A stretch of 64,000 bases of DNA, from NCBI GenBank assembly GCA_963666875.2, contig CAXXPU010000016.1:62001-126000 (forward strand), in the 5' to 3' direction. This stretch comes from G963662655 sp963666875. GTDB lineage: Bacteria; Cloacimonadota; Cloacimonadia; Cloacimonadales; JAIOQZ01. The position numbers and the translations under genes are program-made. The notes beneath the pieces are model-generated. The model did no database searches. It was not told the origin of the DNA and saw only the letters and a program-made list of their open reading frames with translations. Positions 55,201 to 62,904 of this stretch are shown here, piece after piece. How positions within the stretch are numbered: position 1 is the first letter of the stretch; the number at the start of each line of letters is the position of its first letter.

Positions 55201-55475
55201 ACTCGGCGCTTGCGATGGCTGTTACTGCGAATCACGAATTGAACCAGCCGTTGACCGTCTTGCAGGGGAACCTGGAGATGCTCTACTTCACAATTCCAAT
55301 TCCCGACGGCAAGCAGAAGCGATACAAGAAGCGGATTACCGAGGCGATCGAGAAGATGTCCGAAATCCTATCAAAATACCGTTCAAGCACTGAATTCATC
55401 TACGAGAAGTACGCTCAACACACCGATATGGTCGTCTTCAAGTCGGAGAAGAATCCATCGGACGTGTCGTCGTAG
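52209..55475 (+). CDS. Two-component-type sensor: beta-propeller, Y_Y_Y, PAS and phosphoacceptor region, no ATPase domain
   Basis: 1088 residues from TTG 52209 (AAGGAG 8 nt upstream). N-terminal hydrophobic signal (NVWLILLLVQVCSSLQA), then about 11 Reg_prop-type blades (FGYIWLGTRDGLNRYDG, NGFLWIGTDGGGLNRFD, NGILWIGTHGGGLCSFD), a Y_Y_Y domain (LPSGDYIFTVKGSNNDGVWN), a membrane segment (WWFFSLLVIASGSLLYYIYH), a coiled coil, a PAS domain (LNAIFNNALVGIVITDLDGK) and an H-box-like ANHELNQPLTVLQGNLEML. The protein ends about 85 residues later; N, G1 and G2 boxes of a histidine kinase ATPase are absent. Likely senses periplasmic glycans or similar ligands, but needs another kinase for phosphorylation, or acts without it. 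Confidence 0.85.
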   Translation: MSGRLGQLCLFRSSERLNGNSFLQWKINAFNVWLILLLVQVCSSLQAYDFQNEIKFTHLTVEDGLSQNSVHIIYQDQFGYIWLGTRDGLNRYDGYEMRIYKNIPGNPNSLSDNCITHMYEDCNGRFWVGTEKGINYLDRENDRFIPIKSITGDSNAREKISRIESIPGRREFVIQGNGYNVVYCNPDSLTFGDFKERFRPTWKHEIKTVFFEGVDYEWYFNLYEESRGKYVANIYRNEIGTDEFQDLSNPLGLEAPIYMTAVKGPDGSIWIGTWNNGMLRYFPSQNRFKQYTGFPVRLDETTGNCQSIILDASGTLWISTWGAGLGKYDPAADKFDFFHHNPSISQSLTGDIVKTLYQDRNGLLWVGTIGGGADRFNPGTNKFTHIRKILGEENALSSNSVYSIIEDSNGFLWIGTDGGGLNRFDRTTGKFATWRKDKNKDSSLRSNTIVSLLEDSKKRLWIGYWFSGLGLMDRETGALKNYYSQTSGFLGAVCRSIFEDRDGRIWFGTEREGLYRYREQTDDFEQFFTSKDDPINLSNIAIHDMAQDETKKLWLATERGLYRMDIDTEEIVAYSSDPSNPNSLSNEFIWDLHFDGNGILWIGTHGGGLCSFDEKSGEFSRHNVSSDQGAGVIYGILEDSQRNLWLSTTKGMYRYNMDSRESIHFDQAVGLQSMEFNQGAFFQSASGEMFFGGNNGLNAFHPDRLYTNEKIPETVITRFVVKGQEIFLEDDVVSEFEHNQNNLTFEFSALDYTDSDRNQYAFKLYPFDKDWFYADAQHRTARYTNLPSGDYIFTVKGSNNDGVWNQDGKSVQFNIATPYWKTWWFFSLLVIASGSLLYYIYHARVAFISRQRKRLSIMVNERTLELRHQTERLNAIFNNALVGIVITDLDGKYTYTNDKWKELLGQDPDITKTIFDSVNEDDIYSLLDLASHLTTDKIPSFQKQIRLINKDGEHFWTNLSASTLHDPAGDVRSMLFIIADIDQQKKNEELLQEMEKKNSALAMAVTANHELNQPLTVLQGNLEMLYFTIPIPDGKQKRYKKRITEAIEKMSEILSKYRSSTEFIYEKYAQHTDMVVFKSEKNPSDVSS

Positions 55476-55575
55476 CAGACCAATCGAGCACTACGAGAGA
55501 AATCAACTTCTGAATGTACCGAAGGTTCTTAAGAATGTAGATTTCGGGTTTCTACCGTTCATGTTCCCAGGGAAG

Positions 55576-55722
55576 CCAAGCTGGAGCTTGGCGGTCCATG
55601 GGGAGAGCAACCACCGTTTCTGCCTTTCGCCATTCTATCTTCCAACTTCTTCATTCCAGGGAGGTTCGCCCGGAGGTCGAACGCTACAAGGGAAGATATA
55701 CCGAGCTGGAACTCGGCGGTCC
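55576..55722 (+). repeat. Two REP-like hairpins
   Basis: CCAAGC-TGGA-GCTTGG followed by CGGTCC (55576-55597) and CCGAG-CTGGAA-CTCGG followed by CGGTCC (55701-55722). Stem sequences differ by compensating changes; the trailing CGGTCC is identical. They lie in the 414-bp gap 55476-55889, which has no credible gene. Confidence 0.6.
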
Positions 55723-55889
55723 ATCATCTCCTGACTCCTGGCTCCTGACTACTATTTACCATGGTGCCAAATGTCCCCATAGTTTTTTGGTATACATTCC
55801 CGAAAGAAGGGAAAGTAATCAATGAAGAATGCAGTCCCTTCCCTCGGTTTTGTTGTGTGTGTTTTTTCTCTCATCTAACCACCTCACTG

Positions 55890-56687
55890 TCAACGATTTT
55901 CTGATACGTCGTTAAATTCGTTATAGATTGCGATGTATTCTTTTACCACTTTCATGCTTCGCCGAACGATATCCTTGATCTCTGTGGCGGACATCCCTTT
56001 CCGGATCAACAGTTTGATCTGGTCGTACTGCTTGATGTAACGATCCACGGCATCCTGACTGTGGGAGGTTTTCAGCACAATATCGGCTGGCGACATCCCC
56101 TGTTCGTAGTACGATATGATGATCGACTTGTGGGTCGGCAGACTGCCCATGTCCATCACGTAGCCCTTCAATGGCGGGATTTTTCCCGTCTCCTTTACGT
56201 ATGCCTTGAGATATTTTTGTATTGTGTTCAAACTGCGATTCAGCAAGACACTAACCTCGGCTCCGCTAAGAAGACCGCCCTGGGACTTTGCCGACTCGAG
56301 CAAGCGGATCATCGTCCTGATCTCACGTCGGTCGCAGTGCTCGTAATTCGTGTTTTTATTTCCGTTTCGGGTATAGACGCGGTTCTCGATATCCTCCTCG
56401 GTCACCAGTGGCAGGACAACCGTTGTCGAGCTGTAATCCTCGGTTTTCTTACCGTAATTCGGGCGTTGTCCGTCGTCCGCGGTGGTGCGAAACACGATCT
56501 CACCGATACCCACTGTCGAGGTCGATACAAAATACTCCGAATGAAGTTGCTCGATATCATCTGCCAGAAGCGAAAGGATTTTCCGCGAACCGATGATCTT
56601 GTATTCCGTTTCCAGCAAATGAATTAGAGCATTGCGAAAATTGCGCTTGTTGATCGATTCATAGCGATCTCGCTGGTTCCGATTCAT
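55890..56687 (-). CDS. DUF1670-like regulatory protein B
   Basis: 265 residues from ATG 56687, overlapping the upstream gene's TGA by 2 nt (ATGA). Multiple helix-turn-helix segments (GGLLSGAEVSVLLNRSLNTI, GMSPADIVLKTSHSQDAVDR, GMSATEIKDIVRRSMKVVKE) and a central THKSIIISYYEQG also found in the partner (THKSQIIRLYLEG). Matches the general pattern of the DUF1670 family, which looks like a DNA-binding protein of unknown function. Paralogous with the upstream gene, so the two probably work together, perhaps as a heteromer. Confidence 0.6.
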   Translation of the reverse strand: MNRNQRDRYESINKRNFRNALIHLLETEYKIIGSRKILSLLADDIEQLHSEYFVSTSTVGIGEIVFRTTADDGQRPNYGKKTEDYSSTTVVLPLVTEEDIENRVYTRNGNKNTNYEHCDRREIRTMIRLLESAKSQGGLLSGAEVSVLLNRSLNTIQKYLKAYVKETGKIPPLKGYVMDMGSLPTHKSIIISYYEQGMSPADIVLKTSHSQDAVDRYIKQYDQIKLLIRKGMSATEIKDIVRRSMKVVKEYIAIYNEFNDVSENR

Positions 56688-57523
56688 TGTTCCTCCGTAA
56701 CTGCCGCTTTCAGCCCATCGTTTTTTAGCGTTTTTTTTACTCCGTCCATATACTGGTTCTGCTCGATCATGATCGAAAGGGTATCCTGCATGATGGGGGA
56801 TTGCTTCGCTTCCGATATCAGCGCCCGATACTGCTTGACCAGATAGACCGATAATCCGGTTACCTGCGCGATATTTCGGGAGTCCGTAACACCATGGTGG
56901 AGGCTCATCAGCACCTTCTTGAAATCTTCCAGGTAACGCTTGATGGATGAGGTCGTGTGGTAACATTTGCGGTGAATCTCGCTGTAGGTAAAGCCTTCCA
57001 GATACAGGCGGATGATCTGGCTTTTGTGAGTCTGGCAGCGTCCGACGTTGTGAAAAACACCACGCGTTACGACATGAACACCGCGATCCTGAATTGCACG
57101 AATATCGCGCCTGATTGTCCGCTTACTGCAACGAAGCAATCGGCTCAGGTCTTCCTGGGTAAGGAGCCCGTCCTGCTCGATCGCTTCCTCGGTGATCCGC
57201 TGGATGGTCACCTGGCGAAGATATGTCCGCCCGTATTGGTGAAGGATCGAAAGGTCATCCCGCTCATCATCGAGCGTCACGTAAATGGTGCGTTTGCGGA
57301 TGTTCTCCATGCTTTTACCGCTCTTCTCTTCGATATCGGCTACCACGACAGGAACGACACCGGGATAGACGGTACTGGATCGATAAAGAATGGACTTGGC
57401 TGTCTGAAGGATTTGTTCGCTTAATCGAGGGGAGAGTTCGTATGAATTCTGCAACTCATACAAGAACTCTCCCTCATAACTCTTTAACTCATCGCGCCTT
57501 AGCGCATTGTCTCGCTGATGCAT
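56684..57523 (-). CDS. DUF1670-like regulatory protein A
   Basis: 279 residues, start MHQRDNALRRDELKSYEGEF. Same architecture as gene B: HTH at EAIEQDGLLTQEDLSRLLRC, HTH at YLEGFTYSEIHRKCYHTTSS, and VTDSRNIAQVTGLSVYLVKQ near the C-terminus, with the shared CQTHKSQIIRLYLEG stretch. No catalytic motif. First gene of a two-gene minus-strand unit; its upstream side (57524-57581) separates it from the secreted-protein gene by only 58 nt. Confidence 0.6.
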   Translation of the reverse strand: MHQRDNALRRDELKSYEGEFLYELQNSYELSPRLSEQILQTAKSILYRSSTVYPGVVPVVVADIEEKSGKSMENIRKRTIYVTLDDERDDLSILHQYGRTYLRQVTIQRITEEAIEQDGLLTQEDLSRLLRCSKRTIRRDIRAIQDRGVHVVTRGVFHNVGRCQTHKSQIIRLYLEGFTYSEIHRKCYHTTSSIKRYLEDFKKVLMSLHHGVTDSRNIAQVTGLSVYLVKQYRALISEAKQSPIMQDTLSIMIEQNQYMDGVKKTLKNDGLKAAVTEEQ

Positions 57524-57581
57524 CGGGTCCCCCTTATTCAGACGCTGCTAAACCAACGTAGCAACTGGAGGACATTTGTCA

Positions 57582-60152
57582 CTATTTCAACAGAAGCATC
57601 CTCCGGGTCTGGATCGTATCGTTTGCCTTGAGCCGATTCAGATACACGCCGCTGGCGACCGGTTTGCCGTTCTGATCGCGGCCATCCCATATCCGGTTGT
57701 GTTCGCCGGCATCCTGCACCTCGTTGACGAGCGTACGAATCTTCTCGCCGAGGATATTGTAGATGCTGAGTTCGACCTTACCCGGTGTGGCGAGGGAATA
57801 GCTTATTTTCGTCTCCGGATTGAACGGATTGGGCGAATTTCCGATCAATGTTGTCGAGTATTCCGGTACCGATCCGCCTGAGCTTCCGCAAAGTGGACCG
57901 ATAACATACGGATCGGCTTCACCGGTGACATAGACGGCATAGATATTGTAGATGAAGTAGTTAACCGGCATGTTCAAGTCCCAGTACTCCGTATCCTGCT
58001 GAAGCTCGACAATCGTGTCGCCGTTGCGCACGATCCGGTAGCCGAGAAGGCTGCGATCGTATGTTTTGGTTGCCTTATGGTATCCGGAACCGAGTGAGAT
58101 AACTTCTCCGCGAGTGCCGATGATTTCGACATCGTCGATCTTCATCCAGAACTGATCGGTGACATCGCAATGGTTGAACGCGATGTGGCAGGCGTTTCCG
58201 GCGTAATTACCGAGATCGACGATTACCTGATGCCATTCGCCATCCGAGAGCGTTTCTTCGTAGATGTCTTCGGTAAAGTCTTCGGGATCGGTGCCTGTGG
58301 TTGATAGCCGGACAACATAATGCTCTTCGGGCCAGTACTCGTCCTGGGCGCACACCCAGAAGCTGAGCGAAGATTCGCCGTCGATTCCGATTTGCGGTGA
58401 GATGAGCCAGTTGTCCGGCGTCAGAGCGCCCACATTATTGATATAGGATGCGGAACCGACAGCGCATTGCCCTTGATGGGGAGCAAAAGCGCCGCTGACG
58501 ATTTCCCAGGTATTTCCGTCGTTATCTTCATCGAGCACGATCCAATCTTGCGGCATACCGAACCCTTCGAAGTCTTCGAAAAGGGTCTCCGGCGGCGGCT
58601 CCGGGGCATTCCAGAACAAGAGAATATCCTGTCCATCGACTACGCCATATCCTTCGGTAACCGGCCAAAGCGATTCGATCAGCACCACGTCGAATTCCTC
58701 GCCGTCCTCATTTTCAATGACCACGTTCTGCTCGATGTAGTCGTCGAAGTCGAAACGCGTAACCGTAAGCGAGTATAGTCCGGGCATGACAGAGGGGAAA
58801 TATACGGGATTATTCTGGTACACGATCGCTTCGTAATAAAAATCCTCATCGCCGTTGTTGTTCTCCAATTGCACGAGCGCGCCCTGGGGGCTGTCGTCGG
58901 AGTTTGTGCTGACATTGATCGTAACGGGTATTGTCGCCGGCGGACAGACTATGGCATTCGACAGAAGGGTTCCGGTCGCGCCACTCGACGATTCATAATG
59001 CAATGCCCATTGCACAGGATAGATGCATGTCCCGAAGCCTTCAATGACGTACGTCGAATCGGCGTTGGTGAACTCACCTTCATGGATGATCGTCCACTGG
59101 CTCGGGTTGTTGGCGTCTTCCACGTAGAACTGATAGAATGTCATCTGGTAGGTCTCTCTGGTACGTTCTCTTGCATATTGCGGCATCTGGTACCCATCGA
59201 TATAGACGGGCGCTTCGGCGGTGGATTTTCTTGCAGGCTGGTTTCCTCTCAGCGGATAGTAGATTGCACCATTGTTTTCTCCCATTGCGCGGATGGCGAG
59301 ATTATATTCGTAACCGTACTCTCCGGGAGTATGCCAGTCGTTTTCGCTGGCGTCCAGGGTCAGCCACTGAGTCCCCTCGATGTACTCGTATGGAGCATAA
59401 TTGCCATCGTCCGTACCAATGCCCAGGAAGCCCTCCGGGTAGCAGAGCCCGACAAAGAAGCCTTCGGGAGCCAGTACCGGCACGTCGAGTACGTATGTAT
59501 TCCAGAACATATCCTGGTTCTCGACACCGGTCGTTTCGAAGAGGACGTCGTTCGCATTGGGTATGCCGTTCTCGTCCAAACCATAGATGTAGATGTCAAC
59601 CTGATCGTGCGGGGCACCTTCATCTGTCAGATACCAGGAGATTTCGTAGAGCACTGCGTCATAGTAGTGCGCTGCACCGAACCGCACATCGTCGCCTCCG
59701 GCTGGCCAACCAAGCTGACCGGTGATCTCCCCGTCGTCGTAGCGGAAATCATACTCCTGGTAGTTCGCGTAGTTCCAGGATAGAATGATATCTTCATGAT
59801 CGGTCGTCTGCGTCGCAATGAGGTTTACCGGAACGAGGGCTTCGAGAAACAGCGCGATCGTGCCAAGATCGATATCCGACTCGCCGATGTATATTTCACT
59901 CTCGTACTGGTCATATCCCACCGCCACGACCATCACATCGTAATCGCTGTTTCCGATAACGTCGAAAATGGCGAAACACCCGTCTTCGTCGGTGAGTGTC
60001 ACATAGTAATTATCTCCATTGAGAACGACTCCTGCGCCTTCGATTCCGACATCGGGCGTTTCATTGCCGACGACGCGACCGGTGACGGCCACAGTGGCGA
60101 ACATCGATGTAACAAGCGTTGTCAGTACGATAATATGGATCATCCTTTTCAT
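57582..60152 (-). CDS. Secreted sorting-domain protein 1 (carboxypeptidase-regulatory, choice-of-anchor J-like)
   Basis: 856 residues; SD GGGAGG; signal peptide MKRMIHIIVLTTLVTSMFAT. Residues 22-100 are a carboxypeptidase-regulatory-like domain; then YRYDDGEITGQL-type beta-sandwich modules (FGAAHYYDAVLYEISWYLTD); a cleaved-adhesin/choice-of-anchor-J-like domain near 540-690 (FEDFEGFGMPQDWIVLDEDN, LTPDNWLISPQIGIDGESSL); and a C-terminal FlgD-Ig/sorting-like domain (IGNSPNPFNPETKISYSLAT ... GKPVASGVYLNRL). Presumably exported and attached or released at the surface. Paralogue of the next gene upstream, 12 nt away. Confidence 0.8.
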   Translation of the reverse strand: MKRMIHIIVLTTLVTSMFATVAVTGRVVGNETPDVGIEGAGVVLNGDNYYVTLTDEDGCFAIFDVIGNSDYDVMVVAVGYDQYESEIYIGESDIDLGTIALFLEALVPVNLIATQTTDHEDIILSWNYANYQEYDFRYDDGEITGQLGWPAGGDDVRFGAAHYYDAVLYEISWYLTDEGAPHDQVDIYIYGLDENGIPNANDVLFETTGVENQDMFWNTYVLDVPVLAPEGFFVGLCYPEGFLGIGTDDGNYAPYEYIEGTQWLTLDASENDWHTPGEYGYEYNLAIRAMGENNGAIYYPLRGNQPARKSTAEAPVYIDGYQMPQYARERTRETYQMTFYQFYVEDANNPSQWTIIHEGEFTNADSTYVIEGFGTCIYPVQWALHYESSSGATGTLLSNAIVCPPATIPVTINVSTNSDDSPQGALVQLENNNGDEDFYYEAIVYQNNPVYFPSVMPGLYSLTVTRFDFDDYIEQNVVIENEDGEEFDVVLIESLWPVTEGYGVVDGQDILLFWNAPEPPPETLFEDFEGFGMPQDWIVLDEDNDGNTWEIVSGAFAPHQGQCAVGSASYINNVGALTPDNWLISPQIGIDGESSLSFWVCAQDEYWPEEHYVVRLSTTGTDPEDFTEDIYEETLSDGEWHQVIVDLGNYAGNACHIAFNHCDVTDQFWMKIDDVEIIGTRGEVISLGSGYHKATKTYDRSLLGYRIVRNGDTIVELQQDTEYWDLNMPVNYFIYNIYAVYVTGEADPYVIGPLCGSSGGSVPEYSTTLIGNSPNPFNPETKISYSLATPGKVELSIYNILGEKIRTLVNEVQDAGEHNRIWDGRDQNGKPVASGVYLNRLKANDTIQTRRMLLLK

Positions 60153-60164
60153 GGCTGCCTCCCG

Positions 60165-62756
60165 TTATTTAAGCATGAGCATCTTCTTCACGCCGACGGA
60201 TTTGCCATCGACGGTCATTCGGTAGAAGTATATCCCCGACGACACGCTGTGCCCTGCATCGTCGTCACCCCGCCACAGGACGTGGTGTTCGCCCTTTTCG
60301 TAGCGCGTGTCGGTGAGGGTCTTGACGCGTTGGCCCCTGGTGTTGTAAACCTCGATTCCGACCCGGCTATCGCTCGCGATCGAAAATTCGATGCACGTCT
60401 CCGGGTTGAACGGATTGGGTGAATTACCGAACAGGTTAGTGGTGCATTGTGGCATGGTCGGATCGTCGTTTGCAGTAACAAGGATCGTATAGGGATCGGC
60501 CTCTCCGGTTGTATATACGGCGTAGATGTTGTAATCGCATCCCCAAATATTACTATCATAGTCAACGTAACTTGTCTCTGCCTGTAGTTCGACGATCGTC
60601 GTTCCCTCTCTTTCAATCCGATATCCCAAAAGTGAGCGTTCTGGACGAACTGTTGCTTGCTCGTGCCCTTTGGCGTTTCGAATCTCGGGATCCTCTTCAT
60701 TAAACGTGAGGATACCTCCAGGGTATTCAATCGTTATATTATCGATGAAAAAGGGATTGTTCATTCCATCTGCACAGACACAATTCCATGCGAGTTCAAT
60801 CTCCTGATTCGCGTAATCGCTCAGATCTACACAGTACTCCCACTCATAAGAGTTCCATACGTTATCCAGCTCTCTGGCATCCCATAAAATATCCCAAGTT
60901 ACCCCATCATCCACAGAAACCTTGAGATAAATATGGCCATCCTGATCCGATCCCTGCCGACAAGTAGCCCACCATTTAATATGGCAGTCTTCATAGCAGG
61001 TGAACGAAGGCGTGATCAGCCACTCGTTCTGCGGTTCATCTGCTCTCCATAGCCCGCAATGATAGGTGCCCAGCGGATCATAATAGGCATCTATGTAATT
61101 TGTTACCGTGAAATAGCAAGGTAAAAGCCATGAATCATCTTCGCAGATTCCGCCAATTTCCCAGTTGTCCGGCAGGCATCCACCTTCGAAATCTTCCGTA
61201 ACAGGCAGAAAGGGAGGATACCATGTCAGTGAAGTACAATAGTGATAGTTCCGCCCTTCTCCATCCGTAACCGGCAGCAGCGATTCAGTCAGCACGACGT
61301 CGATTTCGTCGATTTCCATGTCGTCGATGATCAGATTGTGCTGTTCGTAGTCGTCGAACCTCGGGAGATACACGTTGAGGGTATAGACTCCCAGCCACAC
61401 CGCAGGCAGGAACAGCGTGCCACTCGCCGGGACATACCCCTCATAGACGTGATCCTCGTTGCCGTCGATGTTCTCCAGAACCACGTACGCACCTTCGGGG
61501 CTGTCGCCGGAATTGGTGGATACATTGATTTCAACGTGCGGTGTCCATATTTTGGGTATTGTGTTTGAGAACGCGATTTCCCCAGCCGGATACTGTATTG
61601 CCCATCGGTGATAGCCCCATTCGGCATCTTGCCATGTCTCATCGACAAAGGTCGTGTCGGAGTCTTCGTAATCGCCTTCTCCCAGCAGCGTCCAGGTTTC
61701 GGGATTGTCTTCGTCGCCTTCGAGCAGCCTGTAGAAATACAGATACATGTTTCGATCGGTTCGGGGCGAGGCGGTTTCCGGCATGGTATAGCCATCGATA
61801 TAGAGCGGCGCTTCCGGCATTGCGTCTTTCGCAAGCGGACGATTCGCGGTTCTTCTCTCCGGGTATTCTATCTCGCCGAAATCCAGTCCGTTCGCTCGGA
61901 CTGCGAAGTTGTACGGATATTCGTATTCGTTCGGTGTGTGCCAGTCGTTTTCGCTGGCAGCGTTGGTTACCCACTGGGTGCCTACGATGTACTCGTAAGG
62001 ATCATCGACACCGTCGTCGGTGCCGAGAGCGAGAAAACCTTCCGGGTAATTCAGACCGATGTAGAAGCCATTGGGTGCGAGAACCGGTTCCGGCAGCGTG
62101 AATGTGTTCCATTCTTCGTCGGTGTTTTCAACTCCGGTCTGGGAGAATAACTCGATTCCCGAATCCGGCATGCCGGTTTCGTCCAGACCGTAGATGTAGA
62201 TATCCACCGCGTTGTGCGGTCCGCCTTCGTCCGTCAGAAACCACGTAATCTCGTCGATCTGTGCGTCGTGGTAGTGGGCCGCGCCCATTCGCACGTCGTC
62301 ACCGCCGCTCTGATAGCCGAGTTGCCCGGTAATCATGCCGTCGTCATAGCGATATTCCACACATTCGCCGGTACCCAGGCTCCATGTGAGTGTCACGGTC
62401 TGTTGATCTATGCTCTCGGTCGCGACAAGATGAACCGGGTACGGATCGACCCAGATCAGCACCAGGTCGCCCAATTCGATATCCTCATCACCAACAATCA
62501 CCTGTCCCATATAGGCATCGTACCCGCTGGCAACCACGAGAACCTGATACGTCTGATTTTCCATTACGCTGTCGAACTCGAAGTATCCGTCATCGTTCGA
62601 ATAAATCCGGTAATTCACGGCACCGATCAAATCGACGCGCGCACCCGCGATGCCGGTCTCGGGATTGTCCGCGTTGACGCAACGACCGCTGACTGTTACG
62701 CAGAAGAGTGGTGCTGTTATTAATAGCAGAATGGTAAAGCAAATCGCAAGCTTCAT
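60165..62756 (-). CDS. Secreted sorting-domain protein 2, paralogue of protein 1
   Basis: 863 residues; SD GGGGGATG; signal peptide MKLAICFTILLLITAPLFCV. Same module order: carboxypeptidase-regulatory-like domain (GRCVNADNPETGIAGARVDL), beta-sandwich (MGAAHYHDAQIDEITWFLTD), second regulatory-like module (NVSTNSGDSPEGAYVVLENI), cleaved-adhesin-like domain (VTEDFEGGCLPDNWEIGGIC), sorting domain (FGNSPNPFNPETCIEFSIAS ... GHSVSSGIYFYRM). It lies 12 nt upstream of protein 1, so the two form an operon. Similarity is high in the first 450 residues and lower in the adhesin-like domain, where ligand preference may differ. Confidence 0.8.
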   Translation of the reverse strand: MKLAICFTILLLITAPLFCVTVSGRCVNADNPETGIAGARVDLIGAVNYRIYSNDDGYFEFDSVMENQTYQVLVVASGYDAYMGQVIVGDEDIELGDLVLIWVDPYPVHLVATESIDQQTVTLTWSLGTGECVEYRYDDGMITGQLGYQSGGDDVRMGAAHYHDAQIDEITWFLTDEGGPHNAVDIYIYGLDETGMPDSGIELFSQTGVENTDEEWNTFTLPEPVLAPNGFYIGLNYPEGFLALGTDDGVDDPYEYIVGTQWVTNAASENDWHTPNEYEYPYNFAVRANGLDFGEIEYPERRTANRPLAKDAMPEAPLYIDGYTMPETASPRTDRNMYLYFYRLLEGDEDNPETWTLLGEGDYEDSDTTFVDETWQDAEWGYHRWAIQYPAGEIAFSNTIPKIWTPHVEINVSTNSGDSPEGAYVVLENIDGNEDHVYEGYVPASGTLFLPAVWLGVYTLNVYLPRFDDYEQHNLIIDDMEIDEIDVVLTESLLPVTDGEGRNYHYCTSLTWYPPFLPVTEDFEGGCLPDNWEIGGICEDDSWLLPCYFTVTNYIDAYYDPLGTYHCGLWRADEPQNEWLITPSFTCYEDCHIKWWATCRQGSDQDGHIYLKVSVDDGVTWDILWDARELDNVWNSYEWEYCVDLSDYANQEIELAWNCVCADGMNNPFFIDNITIEYPGGILTFNEEDPEIRNAKGHEQATVRPERSLLGYRIEREGTTIVELQAETSYVDYDSNIWGCDYNIYAVYTTGEADPYTILVTANDDPTMPQCTTNLFGNSPNPFNPETCIEFSIASDSRVGIEVYNTRGQRVKTLTDTRYEKGEHHVLWRGDDDAGHSVSSGIYFYRMTVDGKSVGVKKMLMLK

Positions 62757-62861
62757 ATCATCCCCCGTATCCCTGTCATTTGTTTTCGCTAAAACACATG
62801 TCGAACCACAATGACCACAAAGAGAACTATCGGTTTGGATAAATAGCCGTCAAGAAAAATA

Positions 62862-62889
62862 ACGGGAGAGCCGCCTCAAGCCCTCCCGT
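62862..62889 (-). terminator. Intrinsic terminator after the LVIVD-repeat gene
   Basis: On the minus strand ACGGGAG and CTCCCGT enclose a 14-nt loop with further GC pairing, followed by TTATTTTTC. It lies 16 nt after the stop at 62905, separating that gene from the two-gene secreted operon. Confidence 0.75.
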
Positions 62890-62904
62890 GTATCGAATCA
62901 ATAG

